64,000 bases of DNA from Polyangium fumosum (lineage in GTDB: Bacteria > Myxococcota_A > Polyangia > Polyangiales > Polyangiaceae), in NCBI RefSeq assembly GCF_005144585.1, contig NZ_SSMQ01000023.1, forward strand, positions 100,863-164,862, in the 5' to 3' direction. The notes beneath the pieces were generated by a model. That model searched no databases and was not told the DNA's origin. It worked only from the letters and a program-made list of their open reading frames with translations. Shown here piece by piece: positions 17,678-26,399 of the stretch (positions are counted from its first letter, which is position 1; every line of letters starts with the position of its first letter). The translations under genes were made by a program, and so were the position numbers.

Positions 17678-18453
17678 AGGACGACGACCTCCTCGACGCC
17701 CTCGGGCGCGCCGCGCGAAAAGACGATCGCCTCGCCGATCCGCGCTGGGATGCGCTCGCCCGCGGCGAGCTGTCCGACGAGGAAATCAAGACGCTCGCCG
17801 AAGGCTCGGACGCCGCGCGCGACGCGGTCGAGGCCTTTCGTCCGCTCGGCGAACCGACGCGCGCGCGCCTCACCGAGCAAGCCCTCGCCGCGCTCGGCGC
17901 GCAAAACCCCGGCGCGGCCCCCGCCGAGGTCGTCCGGCGCAAGCACCCGCGACGCGCGCTCTTCGTTCTGCTCGCCGCTTGCCTGGCCGCCCTCGTCGCG
18001 TTCGTGTGGCTCGCACGAAACGACGCAGGGCCCCCGCTCCCGGCGTATGCCCTCGCCGTCGAAGGCGGGGATCGACCGTTCCGCGCGGATACACCCTCCC
18101 CCGACGAACCCCGCCTCGCCCCCGGGTCCCGGCTTTCCCTCTCGATCCGGCCCGCCGCGGACGTGCTCGGCGCCGTCGAGGCGCGCGCCTATTCGATACG
18201 AGACGGCGTCGTCGCTCCTTCTCGCCCGCGCATCGAGATCGCCGCGAGCGGCGCGATGCTCGTCACGGGCACGCGTGAGGAGCTCTTCCCCGACGTCGGG
18301 CCGGGCCGGCTTCAGATCGTGATCCTCGTGGGCCGGCCGGGGACGCTGCCCGAACACACGCCCGCCGCTGCCGAGCTCGCCCCCGAGGGCCCTCCGCGGG
18401 CCTTTCAGGTCCTGCGCGCCGCCGTTTGGCTCACGGACCCGAACGAACGATGA
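17674..18453 (+). CDS. Single-pass membrane protein, putative anti-sigma factor
   Basis: A 259-residue protein. Residues 1-93 form a charged, presumably cytoplasmic region (LDALGRAARKDDRLADPRW, GELSDEEIKTLAEGS) ending with KHPRR. One transmembrane helix (about 95-113) follows, then a ~145-residue extracytoplasmic domain rich in Pro and beta strands (YALAVEGGDRPFRAD, GSRLSLSIRPAADVLG, AFQVLRAAVWL). The arrangement N-in cytoplasmic sigma-binding part, one TM, exported sensor is that of ECF anti-sigma factors, but the zinc-binding HxxxCxxC of ZAS proteins is absent. Position between a sigma factor and a TPR-CHAT lipoprotein, with four-base overlaps on both sides, supports the role. Anti-sigma function is inference. 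Confidence 0.7.
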   Translation: MKDDDLLDALGRAARKDDRLADPRWDALARGELSDEEIKTLAEGSDAARDAVEAFRPLGEPTRARLTEQALAALGAQNPGAAPAEVVRRKHPRRALFVLLAACLAALVAFVWLARNDAGPPLPAYALAVEGGDRPFRADTPSPDEPRLAPGSRLSLSIRPAADVLGAVEARAYSIRDGVVAPSRPRIEIAASGAMLVTGTREELFPDVGPGRLQIVILVGRPGTLPEHTPAAAELAPEGPPRAFQVLRAAVWLTDPNER

Positions 18454-21191
18454 GCGCGCGCGTTTCCCGTTGGCTCGTGGCCCTTCTGTGCTGCGTTGCC
18501 TGCGAGGACGCGCCCGCCCCGCCCGCCCCGCCCCCGCTTCGTGTCGAGTTCGCCGGCTGCGCGGCCGTGCGCGAAGGCCCGGTCTGCGAGGTCCTCGCCC
18601 CGAGCGCGCTGACCTTCTGGGTCGAGACCCCCGAGGACGCCCATCTCTCCGCCGAGATCGACGGCGCGACGCAATCCTTCCCCACGGCGAGCGCGCCGGG
18701 AGGCCGCCGCGTGACCGTGGACGTGCCCGCGGGCAGCCGGGAGGTCGCCCTTCGCGCCACGCGCGGCGGCGCGGCTGCGGTCTTTCGGCTTCGCCTCGAA
18801 CCGCTCGTCACCTCGCCGGCCCTCGACGAGGCCGAGGCCCTGCGCCGCCGCGGAAAGCTCGACGAGGCCGAGGCGAAGCTCGCCGCGCTGCCATCGGATC
18901 CTTCCCGCGTCCTTCGCCTGGGAGCGCTCCGCAAACGCGCGCGTATCGAGAGCAAGCGCGGGGCCCTGGAGCAAGCCGCCCGCCTGTTCGCCGAAGCGCT
19001 CACGGAGGATCGCGCGCTCGGCCGTGTCTCCGACGAGCTGCACGACCGCTTCGCCCTCTTCCACATGCACCTGTATACGGGCCGCCGCTTCGCCGACGCG
19101 CGCGCCGCGCTCTCCGACGTCGAGCGCCTCGCGCGTGATTTCCCCGAGGGCCGCGTGATGGCTTCGTATTACGAGGGCCTGCTCGCGCGGGAGACCGGCG
19201 ACCTGCGCGGCGCGCTCGGCCACCTGCGCGCCTCGCAAGAGGCCGCGGCCCGGCTCGGCTTCGAGGCCCAGCGCGTCGACGCGCTCGAAGTCGAAGCGAG
19301 CGTCCTCTCGCAGCTCGGCCGCCACCACGATGCGCTCGCCGCCATGGATGCGGCGCGCGGCGCTTTGCCCGCAGACGCGAGCCCGTGCCGGCGCGCCGAA
19401 TCCGACAACAACCTGGGCTGGGTCGCCCTGCGCGCGGACGCGGACGGGCAAGGGCCACGCGCGCCGGAGCCTCCGCTCCGCGCGGCGCTCGAAGGTTTCC
19501 GCAAGGAATGCCCGCGACCGGCGGAGGTCGCGAACGTCCTCCTGAACCTCGGCCTGCACGCGATGCATCGAGACCACCCCGAGCAGGCGCGGGCCCACCT
19601 CGAAGAAGCCCGGCGCGCCGCCCCCCGCGTGGATGCGCGTTTCGAGGCCTGGGCCGCGGTGCTGGACGGCCGCATCGCCCTCGCCAAGCCGGAGACACGC
19701 ACGGCCCTCGCGCCACACGAGCGAACGCGCGCCATCGGACGGGCCGCGCTCCTCTCGGACGTGGAGCTCGAAGGTGCGCTCGGCCGCGCGCGGGCGCTCG
19801 AGGCGCTCGGCCGGACGGACGATGCGCAGCGCGCGTATGCCGAGGCCGACGTGTTGCTCGACGTCGCGCTCCGGGCCGTCCCGCTCGGCGAAGGCCGCGA
19901 GACCTTCCTGCATGGCGCCGAGCAGGTCACGCGCCTGCGGGTCGAGTTCCTCCTCGGGCGGGCCGAAAAAGCGGATCGCGGCGCGCGCGACGCGTGGCTG
20001 CGGGAAGCGGCGCTCGCGGCCAAACACGGCAAATCGAGGCTCTTGCGGGCGCTCGGATGCGCGGCGCCTGCCTCGCCGACCCGCCGCGAGGCGCTCGATC
20101 GCTCTCTCACCCGATACCAACAAGGGCGCGCCGCCCTCGAAGCGGAGCTCGCCGCATCGTGGCGGCTGCCGGGAAACCGCCTCGACGCGGCGCTCCGCGC
20201 GCACGACGCGCGTATCAAGGACCTGCGCGCCGCCCTCGACGACGCGCTCGCGCACCTTTGCCCGCACGACCCCGATTCCACGCGAGGACCCTTCGTCCCA
20301 GCCCCCTCCGAGGTCACGCTCGTCCACCTGCCCACGCGCCGCGGGTGGACCGGCTTTGCAATCACATCCGACGCGATCGTCGTTCACGACGCTGTGGGCG
20401 CTCGGCCCGACCTTTCGCCGTCCCGCCTCGCCGAGGCGCTGCTCGAGCCCTTCGCAGGCATCCTTCGCGGCGCGTCGCGGCTGCGGCTGATCACGCATCC
20501 GTCGCTGGATCGGCTCGATCTGCACGCGCTGCCCTTCGAGGGCGCTCCGCTCGGCGCGCGCCTGCCCGTCGTGCACGGCGCGGGATTCGACCGCCCGCCG
20601 AGGCCCCCTTCGGAGGGCCCGCGGAAGGCGCTCGTCGTCGCCGATCCACGCGGCAACCTTCCCGGCGCGCGCGAGGAGGCCCGCGTGGTCGCCGCCGCGC
20701 TCCGCGCGCGGGGCGCCTCGGTCCTCTTGCTCGAAGGAGAGGCCGCCACGCACGCCGCCGTGGTCGCGGCGTTGACGGATCCGGCGACGCACCTGTTTCA
20801 CTTCGCGGGTCACGGGATCTACGAGGGCCGTGACGGCTGGGAGAGCGCCTTGCCGCTCGCCACGGGCGCGCTCGCCGTGGCGGACGTCCTCGCGCTCGCG
20901 CGGGTGCCGGCCGACGTCGTGCTCTCGGGCTGCGATACGGGCCGGGCGGGGACGAGCGCCGCCGCCGAGGGCCTCGGGCTCGGGCAGGCCTTCGTCGTCG
21001 CCGGGGCGCGGGCCGTCGTCGCCTCGACGCGCCCCATCGAGGACAAGAAGACGCTGCCGTTCGTGCGCGCCTTGTACGGCGACAGCGCGGGGCCGCTCGA
21101 CCTGGTCGCGGCGCTCCACCACGCCCGGCGCGCGGCGCACGAGGGGGATGGGCCGAGCGACGTGGCGAGCTTCCGACTCCTCTCGCCTTGA
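18450..21191 (+). CDS. TPR-CHAT caspase-like protease, predicted lipoprotein
   Basis: A 913-residue protein. The N-terminus MSARVSRWLVALLCCVACED has a lipobox-like CVAC, so it is probably exported and lipidated. The middle (about 130-600) consists of helical TPR-type repeats (ALRRRGKLDEAEAKLAAL, ARLFAEALTEDRALGRV, ALGRTDDAQRAYAEADVLL). The C-terminal third is a CHAT domain (Caspase HetF Associated with TPRs), with the catalytic His788 in HFAGHG and Cys828 in VLSGCDTG, followed by GLGQAFVVAGARAVVAS. Both catalytic residues are intact. CHAT proteases cleave partner proteins in several bacterial pathways. Here it sits directly after an ECF sigma and a one-TM protein, so that protein's exported domain is a plausible substrate (inference). 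The ATG overlaps the previous stop by four bases. Confidence 0.85.
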   Translation: MSARVSRWLVALLCCVACEDAPAPPAPPPLRVEFAGCAAVREGPVCEVLAPSALTFWVETPEDAHLSAEIDGATQSFPTASAPGGRRVTVDVPAGSREVALRATRGGAAAVFRLRLEPLVTSPALDEAEALRRRGKLDEAEAKLAALPSDPSRVLRLGALRKRARIESKRGALEQAARLFAEALTEDRALGRVSDELHDRFALFHMHLYTGRRFADARAALSDVERLARDFPEGRVMASYYEGLLARETGDLRGALGHLRASQEAAARLGFEAQRVDALEVEASVLSQLGRHHDALAAMDAARGALPADASPCRRAESDNNLGWVALRADADGQGPRAPEPPLRAALEGFRKECPRPAEVANVLLNLGLHAMHRDHPEQARAHLEEARRAAPRVDARFEAWAAVLDGRIALAKPETRTALAPHERTRAIGRAALLSDVELEGALGRARALEALGRTDDAQRAYAEADVLLDVALRAVPLGEGRETFLHGAEQVTRLRVEFLLGRAEKADRGARDAWLREAALAAKHGKSRLLRALGCAAPASPTRREALDRSLTRYQQGRAALEAELAASWRLPGNRLDAALRAHDARIKDLRAALDDALAHLCPHDPDSTRGPFVPAPSEVTLVHLPTRRGWTGFAITSDAIVVHDAVGARPDLSPSRLAEALLEPFAGILRGASRLRLITHPSLDRLDLHALPFEGAPLGARLPVVHGAGFDRPPRPPSEGPRKALVVADPRGNLPGAREEARVVAAALRARGASVLLLEGEAATHAAVVAALTDPATHLFHFAGHGIYEGRDGWESALPLATGALAVADVLALARVPADVVLSGCDTGRAGTSAAAEGLGLGQAFVVAGARAVVASTRPIEDKKTLPFVRALYGDSAGPLDLVAALHHARRAAHEGDGPSDVASFRLLSP

Positions 21192-21247
21192 ACGATCTTT
21201 TTTCCGAAGCCGCGTCAGATGGCCGCTCCCCGCGGCGAAGACCCAGG

Positions 21248-23317
21248 ATGCGCCCGAAGCGCATCCCCATGCTTATGGTCTCCCGACGCACGCTTCTCCG
21301 CCCGGGCCGAGGGCCCGGCGTCCTCTCGGCCTTCGCGTCTTTCGCGACCGCTCTCGTTCTTTCGACGAGCTGCTCTCCGGAGCCCCCACCGCTGCACGAC
21401 GTGTCCCCAGGGCTCTCGCCCATGGCGGGCGGGACGTCGACGCCCACGGCGGGATGCGCGGGCCTGCGCTGGGTGGGCCTGTCCACGACCGGCGCGTGCC
21501 CAATGCCACCCCCGGGCTGGGTCGGCGGGCCGGCCTTTGGCGTCCCCGCGGGCAGCCCGCCCTTGCCGCCGTACCTCGCGGATTATTGCCTCTATTCATG
21601 GACCGCGCCCGGGCTGCCTGCGGCGGCGGACGTGAACAACCTCGGCGTCCAGCTCGCGGGCGCGGGTGTCCTCGGCCTGGCGGAGGATTGTGTCGTGGTC
21701 GGGCCGCTCGCGGACGGTTTCTCCGACGCGTCACGCGAATGGCTGCACGCCGAATACATGTCGCGGATGGGCAGCTTCGGTCCGCTCACGTTCGGGAGCA
21801 AGCGGCCGGCCGAAGTGCGCATCGCGCTGGCCGACTCCTCGCCCGACGACACGGCGGGGACCCTCCCGCTCGGCACGCTCGACCATGGTTATCTGCTCGG
21901 CTGGCTCGCGAAAGACCTCGCCTGCCCCGCGGGCGGCCCTTGCGCGGCGCGCGTCACGACCGAGCTCGCCCTCCCGCGGATCGACGCCGAGAAGGCGGAC
22001 TTCACGAAGGGGGGCCTGGTCGGCACCCGGCTCGACCTGGCCCGCGCGATCGTCATGGCCGTCGAGCGGTGGAAAAAAGACCGCGCCGATCACCTCCTCC
22101 TCGGCGCCGGCGTCGATCATCCGCGCCTCGTCGTCAACCTCAGCGTCGGCTGGGAGCCCGCGCTCGGCTGCGACAGCAATCCCGCGTCGAATGCGGTCTC
22201 GGCGTCGGTCTACGATGCCCTGGTCCACGCCCATTGCCATGGCGCGGCCGTCATCGCCGCCGCGGGCAACGACAGGGGCGGCCCGAGCCCTCCCCACGGA
22301 TTGGTCTGTCCAGCCGCCTGGACGGTCGATGCCGGGCCGACCTCCGGGACCTGCACGTCCCTCGAAGGAACGGGGTACACGAATGCCTTCGCCGGTGGCC
22401 TGCCCCTGTTTCCGCCGGGCCGCGAGCCTCCGCTGGTGCATGCCGTCGGCGGGCTGGAGTATGCGGATCGACCCATTGCACGGACGAGGCCGGAGGGCAT
22501 GCCGCCCCTCGCCGCGCTCGCGCTCCAGGGCGTCGCCGCGGGGCCGTCGCGGCCCTTCCCCGCGCCGCGCACGGGCACTTCGCTCGGCGCGGCGGCGGTG
22601 TCGGCGATTGCCGCGGCGGCGTGGGCCTACCGGCCGAGCCTCTCCGCGGGGGAGCTCCTGGAGCTCGTATACGCATCGGGCGAACGAACCAACCTCGTCG
22701 CGGACGTGCCCTCGCCGGCGGAGGTGAAACGCCCCTCGCTCTGCGCCGCGATCGCGGCAGTCTGCTCGCTCGGGAACAACGCCGCGTGTCCGCCCGGCCT
22801 CGCCTGCGCGCCCATCCCGCCGCGATTCGACCAGAACCCGCCTTTGTTCCCGGGTGGGCTCGCGCTCCTCGACGCGGCGTTCGAGGACGCGCCCGCGTTC
22901 GTGGCGCCTCCGCCGAGCGACGACCCGGCGCCGAGCGAGCAGGTTCCGAGCCTCGCCATCCCTCCGTGGGTGCGTCCGCAACCCGACAGCCCGCCTTGCG
23001 GCTCGTGTGTGATTCACTTTGGCTCTGTCCACGACCCGGCCTGGCTCGTGGTGGAGCTTGATTCTCGTTATGGCCGGGAGCTCACGGACATGAGCTTGAT
23101 CCTCTCCGGCGTGACCCCTGCGGGGACGCTCGCGCGGGTGACGGTGGGCCCGCTCGGGCCGGCGCAGATGAACGGCCTGACCGGGCCGTTCCGCGTGACG
23201 GGGATCCAGCGCTCCTCGCTCGCGCGCGTGAGCTCGGCGGTGCTCTCGTGGCAGTCCACGGACCCGGTGACGGGCGAGGTGGGCTCCGTGAGCGAGCAGA
23301 TTTTGATTTCCGATTGA
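21248..23317 (+). CDS. Subtilisin-like (S8) serine protease, predicted lipoprotein
   Basis: A ~689-residue divergent subtilase. A basic N-terminus and hydrophobic stretch (SAFASFATALVLSTSC) end at a lipobox-like STSC. Putative catalytic residues with numbering from 21248 are Asp196 (IALADSS), His213 (LDHGYLLGW), oxyanion Asn341 (IAAAGND) and Ser445 (RTGTSLGAAAVS), in the order D-H-S of family S8. The Asp-His distance (17 residues) is shorter than usual, so the fold is divergent. A Cys- and Pro-rich segment (CSLGNNAACPPGLAC) and a C-terminal beta domain follow. A TTG at 21188 overlaps the CHAT stop (TTGA) and could be the true coupled start; ATG 21248 gives a more normal signal peptide. It belongs to the sigma/anti-sigma/CHAT operon. 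Confidence 0.78.
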   Translation: MRPKRIPMLMVSRRTLLRPGRGPGVLSAFASFATALVLSTSCSPEPPPLHDVSPGLSPMAGGTSTPTAGCAGLRWVGLSTTGACPMPPPGWVGGPAFGVPAGSPPLPPYLADYCLYSWTAPGLPAAADVNNLGVQLAGAGVLGLAEDCVVVGPLADGFSDASREWLHAEYMSRMGSFGPLTFGSKRPAEVRIALADSSPDDTAGTLPLGTLDHGYLLGWLAKDLACPAGGPCAARVTTELALPRIDAEKADFTKGGLVGTRLDLARAIVMAVERWKKDRADHLLLGAGVDHPRLVVNLSVGWEPALGCDSNPASNAVSASVYDALVHAHCHGAAVIAAAGNDRGGPSPPHGLVCPAAWTVDAGPTSGTCTSLEGTGYTNAFAGGLPLFPPGREPPLVHAVGGLEYADRPIARTRPEGMPPLAALALQGVAAGPSRPFPAPRTGTSLGAAAVSAIAAAAWAYRPSLSAGELLELVYASGERTNLVADVPSPAEVKRPSLCAAIAAVCSLGNNAACPPGLACAPIPPRFDQNPPLFPGGLALLDAAFEDAPAFVAPPPSDDPAPSEQVPSLAIPPWVRPQPDSPPCGSCVIHFGSVHDPAWLVVELDSRYGRELTDMSLILSGVTPAGTLARVTVGPLGPAQMNGLTGPFRVTGIQRSSLARVSSAVLSWQSTDPVTGEVGSVSEQILISD

Positions 23318-23346
23318 ACGACCCCCTGGTCTTGCCACCGGCCCGT

Positions 23347-23450
23347 TGGAAGAACTGCGCATCGCGCAGTTCTTCCACCTTCGGTCCAGGCCGCGCCTGG
23401 TTCGGGTCGAGGGGCGAACAGCCCCCGCGGGGTCCGGGGCGGCGCCCCGG
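23347..23450 (-). repeat. Four-hairpin intergenic repeat, copy B
   Basis: On the minus strand the element reads in the same order as copies A and C: CCGGGG stem (23434-23450), GGGGC stem (23411-23425), CCAGG stem (23386-23400) and a 14-bp stem TGGAAGAACTGCGC with GAT loop (23347-23377). It starts 22 bases beyond the stop of the minus-strand CxxCH lipoprotein gene and lies in the 154-bp gap between two convergent genes. It is therefore oriented with the upstream gene, as in the other copies. Confidence 0.75.
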
Positions 23451-23471
23451 CGCGGCGGCCTGCGCGAAGGC

Positions 23472-24629
23472 TCAGGGACTCCCGCAGACCTCGTTCGAGT
23501 CCACGCTGTCCACCCCGCCTGCCTTGCATTGCGCGCGATAGCAGTAGACCGTCACCGACGAATAAGCGCCGTCGTCGTGTTGCTCGATCGTGCTGCCTCC
23601 GAGCGTGTAAACGAGCGAGAAGGCCCCGCCGTTCTCGTTGCGGTAAAGGAGGATCTTGTCGCATCCCGCCGCGGTCCACGTGACGTGGAGCGCGTCTCCC
23701 ATCGGGATGACCTGATCGAGCACGGGAGGCTGCGGCATCGGGGGCGCGTCGTACACGCGGGGCCACACCAATCGACCCGGAGCCCCCTCGGTGCCCTGCT
23801 CGGTATGGCACTTGTTGCAATCGCCGTCGGTCTGCGGCCCGGTCATGGAGCGCGTGACTCCATTCGCGACGAGCCGCGCCGAATACGGGACCGGCACGCC
23901 TGCCACGACCGCGCTCGACATGAAGTTGCCGGCGGCGTTCGGCAGGAGCGTCATCGTCACCTTGCCCGTCGTGTCGAGGATCTCCACCTTCGCGCCGGGC
24001 GGCGGCGGGCTCAGGCAAAGATCCTTCTCGTGGAACGCGGGAAAGACCGTGCCCATGAAGAAATAATTGAAATCCGAGGCCTGGGTCTTGTGACATGCGC
24101 GGCACGCGAGGCCCGGGTTCATCTGGGCCGTCGACGTTGCGGCCGGATCCCAGGTCTTGCCGCTCGCGCACGTGGTCTCCGCCGGCTTGTCGGGAATGGC
24201 CCCGCACGACCCCGCCGGCATGCCCGCGGCCACCCATTGCTCGAAGACTTCCACCTGCTTCGTCGACGCGGGGGGTTCCGACAAGGGCGGCATCGGCGCT
24301 GCTGGCAAATGCATTCGTTCAAGGCTCCGTTCCCCGACGGTCTTGCCAGTGTCGCCCGCGAGCGCGAGGAAATCGTGCCGCGTGACGAGGGGCATGGGCG
24401 CCCCGGCCGCGACAGGGGACGCGTGGCAGCTCACGCAGATTTCTTCGAGGACCTCACGCACGTCGCAGGGAAGCTCGTTGGGTCCCAGGTCGACGCCGGC
24501 GTCCGGCGCTTGCCCCGTCGAGGACGCGCCCTGGGGGTCCTCACCCGAAGGAGGGCCGCCCGACGAGCAACCGAGGGCGGACACCATGAGGAGAGAAAAA
24601 AAGGAGAAAGCCGTTTCTCGGGCGCGCAT
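23472..24629 (-). CDS. Lipoprotein with three CxxCH (heme c-like) motifs
   Basis: A 385-residue protein with signal MRARETAFSFFSLLMVSALGC (lipobox SALGC). Three CxxCH motifs are present: CVSCH near residue 70, CRACH near 170 and CNKCH near 270, as in multiheme cytochromes c. Around the first is a region (GPNELPCDVREVLEEICVSCH, FEQWVAAGMPAGSC) typical of cytochrome-c-like domains in myxobacterial and planctomycete exported proteins. The C-terminal 100 residues (VLDQVIPMGDALHVTW, KILLYRNENGGAFSLVYTLGGS) resemble a fibronectin type III-like domain. It may carry electrons at the periplasmic or outer face. Heme attachment is predicted from motifs only. A four-hairpin repeat follows the stop. Confidence 0.82.
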   Translation of the reverse strand: MRARETAFSFFSLLMVSALGCSSGGPPSGEDPQGASSTGQAPDAGVDLGPNELPCDVREVLEEICVSCHASPVAAGAPMPLVTRHDFLALAGDTGKTVGERSLERMHLPAAPMPPLSEPPASTKQVEVFEQWVAAGMPAGSCGAIPDKPAETTCASGKTWDPAATSTAQMNPGLACRACHKTQASDFNYFFMGTVFPAFHEKDLCLSPPPPGAKVEILDTTGKVTMTLLPNAAGNFMSSAVVAGVPVPYSARLVANGVTRSMTGPQTDGDCNKCHTEQGTEGAPGRLVWPRVYDAPPMPQPPVLDQVIPMGDALHVTWTAAGCDKILLYRNENGGAFSLVYTLGGSTIEQHDDGAYSSVTVYCYRAQCKAGGVDSVDSNEVCGSP

Positions 24630-24701
24630 GCGCGGGAGTATCACCGACGGCGCGCCGCTCGGCCATGCGGCGGATTGTCGCATGGCGCGCGGCAGACCCT
24701 G

Positions 24702-24968
24702 TCATTGAGGAAGCGCGAGACCCGGCGGAATGTACTCGCAGGGAAGCTTCCCGCTCGGCGGCCTCGGCAATGCATCCACCTCGTCGAGACACGAGACGAG
24801 CGCGGTGGGCTCGCCGCCGCCCGCGCCTCCGCTCCCGCTGGAGGAGCCGGAGGAGGACGAGCTGCCGCCGGTGCCACTCGAAGAGGAGGTGCTCGTATTC
24901 TGCGCGGGCTCGTCGGAGCAGCCCCACAGACAGGCCACCGCGGTGGCCAGAAAGAGCCAATGTTTCAT
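24702..24968 (-). CDS. Small Ser/Gly-rich lipoprotein
   Basis: An 88-residue predicted lipoprotein: MKHWLFLATAVACLWGCSDE with lipobox LWGC. It is followed by a Ser/Gly linker (STSSSSGTGGSSSSSG) and a short end (LVSCLDEVDALPRPPSGKLPCEYIPPG) with two cysteines that could form one disulphide. It starts 16 bases after the YcnI-like gene stop on the same strand, so they probably form an operon. Too short for a domain; it could be a periplasmic partner or anchor of the YcnI-like protein. Confidence 0.65.
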   Translation of the reverse strand: MKHWLFLATAVACLWGCSDEPAQNTSTSSSSGTGGSSSSSGSSSGSGGAGGGEPTALVSCLDEVDALPRPPSGKLPCEYIPPGLALPQ

Positions 24969-24984
24969 CACGGCCCCCTTCCGG

Positions 24985-25689
24985 CTAGTAACGAACCCAG
25001 ATTTCGTCATTCGCCTTCACGCCGTCCGCGGACAGCAGGTTGACGCCTTGCGTGCCCTTGATGAGCTCGACGGTGGCGTCATTGAAGCTGTAGGCATCGG
25101 AGCCACGCCAGACGATGAGCGCATCCTTGAAATAGATGCTCAAGTCGGGGATGTCGGCGGGCACGGTGAACTTGTTCCAGCCCGGGAGGTGATCCGGGAC
25201 GAGGGCTTGCGCGGCGGCGGGCTCGCCCATCTCGCCGGGCAGGGCGACCCATTCGGCGTACGAGAGGGTCGCGTCGGCGGCGCGGCAGACCTGATGAATC
25301 TTGTAATAGATCGAGGTGAACGGCGCGGCGGGCAGCTTCGCGCGGAAGGCGATCTTGTAATAGTTCGTGTCCTTGGGGAGGGCGTCCGCTTCGTCCTTCT
25401 GCCACGTCACGCTCGTCACGAGCGCGGTGTCGACGGCGTCATAGGTGAGCGAGGTCTTGCCGAAATCACTCTCCATGGGGCGCACGGAGGTCATACCTTT
25501 GGGGATGTCGACGGTGATCGCATAGGTGTCCGCCCCCTCGCAGCCGTGGCCGACGCCGAGCTCGACGAGGAGGGTCTTTCCGGCGATGGCCGTCGGGGCC
25601 ACCGCGGCGATATGGGCCTGCGCCGAGGCGCTCGCGGCGAGCACGCCCGCCATGGCCAGCGAGCCGAGAACCTTGTTCTTCATTTTCAT
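24985..25689 (-). CDS. YcnI/DUF1775-like periplasmic copper-binding protein
   Basis: A 234-residue exported protein. Signal peptide MKMKNKVLGSLAMAGVLAASASAQA is followed directly by His-Ile (AHIAAVAPTAIAGK), the N-terminal His position which in Bacillus YcnI coordinates Cu(II). The rest matches the DUF1775 pattern (LLVELGVGHGCEGADTYAIT, VDIPKGMTSVRP, SVTWQKDEADALPKD, YYKIAFRAKLP, EWVAL). The family binds copper outside the membrane, often with copper import or chaperone proteins; none is adjacent here, although a copper operon lies about 9 kb to the right. ATG 25689 has a GGAGA (GAAGGAGACC) upstream. Confidence 0.82.
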   Translation of the reverse strand: MKMKNKVLGSLAMAGVLAASASAQAHIAAVAPTAIAGKTLLVELGVGHGCEGADTYAITVDIPKGMTSVRPMESDFGKTSLTYDAVDTALVTSVTWQKDEADALPKDTNYYKIAFRAKLPAAPFTSIYYKIHQVCRAADATLSYAEWVALPGEMGEPAAAQALVPDHLPGWNKFTVPADIPDLSIYFKDALIVWRGSDAYSFNDATVELIKGTQGVNLLSADGVKANDEIWVRY

Positions 25690-25796
25690 GGTCTCCTTCG
25701 ATAACGGAGGCCGAGGACTAGCATGACGGGCGTAGGGCGATGGTGCGTCACGATGTCGCATGGACGCCTCCCGCCTCTTGTTCTACGAGGGGCGCC

Positions 25797-26336
25797 GTGC
25801 TTGATCGATCTCGGACTTTCAAGGTGGATCGTTATGCGTTCGCCGCGCTCGTGCTCGTGCTTGGGATCACGGGCTGTTCACGTCGCGACGAGGGGGCCCC
25901 GGAGCCGGGGCCAAAGCCGGTCGCCTCGGCGGCGCCGCAGGGGACGTCGGCGCCGGGGAACCACGAAAAGGCCCCGGCGGCGAACGACGCGGAGCCGCAG
26001 CCCGATTTCATCAAGCATCCGCCGGTTCACCTGAAGCCACCGTGTGCGAGCACGAGCGCGGCGGCGGCCAAGGACGGCGGCAACCGTTGCGTGACGCTGA
26101 CCCTGCGTTGCGCCGAGCTCGACCGGGGCGAGCCCGTGTGGCTTTTGACGAGCCCGGCCCTCACGAAGGTTCGGTTGCCCGAAGGCGCAAAGGGGCTCCG
26201 GGTCAGCGCCGAGGACGAGGTCTCGGCGACGGTCTGCTGCAAGGCGCCGGCCGCGGAGAAAGGGCCCGTTCAGGCGCAGATACGGCTCTTCACGGACGAC
26301 GTGGCCGGCGCGACGCACGCGTTCGAATGCCCTTGA
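25797..26336 (+). CDS. Hypothetical lipoprotein
   Basis: A 179-residue predicted lipoprotein. The N-terminus (DRYAFAALVLVLGITGCSRRD) has a lipobox ITGC, followed by a Pro/Ala linker and a small Cys-containing domain (CASTSAAAAKDGGNRCVTLTL, RCAELDRGEPVWLLTSP, EDEVSATVCCKAPA, IRLFTDDVAGATHAFEC). It has six cysteines after the lipobox, suggesting disulphides. The GTG at 25797, with GAGGGG five bases upstream, is preferred to ATG 25740. No recognised family. It is divergent from the YcnI-like gene (107 bp). Confidence 0.65.
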   Translation: MLDRSRTFKVDRYAFAALVLVLGITGCSRRDEGAPEPGPKPVASAAPQGTSAPGNHEKAPAANDAEPQPDFIKHPPVHLKPPCASTSAAAAKDGGNRCVTLTLRCAELDRGEPVWLLTSPALTKVRLPEGAKGLRVSAEDEVSATVCCKAPAAEKGPVQAQIRLFTDDVAGATHAFECP

Positions 26337-26399
26337 GGGCCGCGGTGGCAGCGCGCGGATGCCGCCGGCCTTGTCTTCGCGTCTCCAAACGTCCTAGGC

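Noticed and set aside
18405..21140. 911-aa minus-strand ORF opposite the CHAT gene
   Set aside because: Arg-rich composition, no domain motifs; shadow of the TPR-CHAT reading frame.
17030..21191. Type III-E CRISPR (Craspase) locus
   Set aside because: TPR-CHAT and sigma factor are present, but there is no gRAMP effector, no repeats and the CHAT protein appears to be exported.
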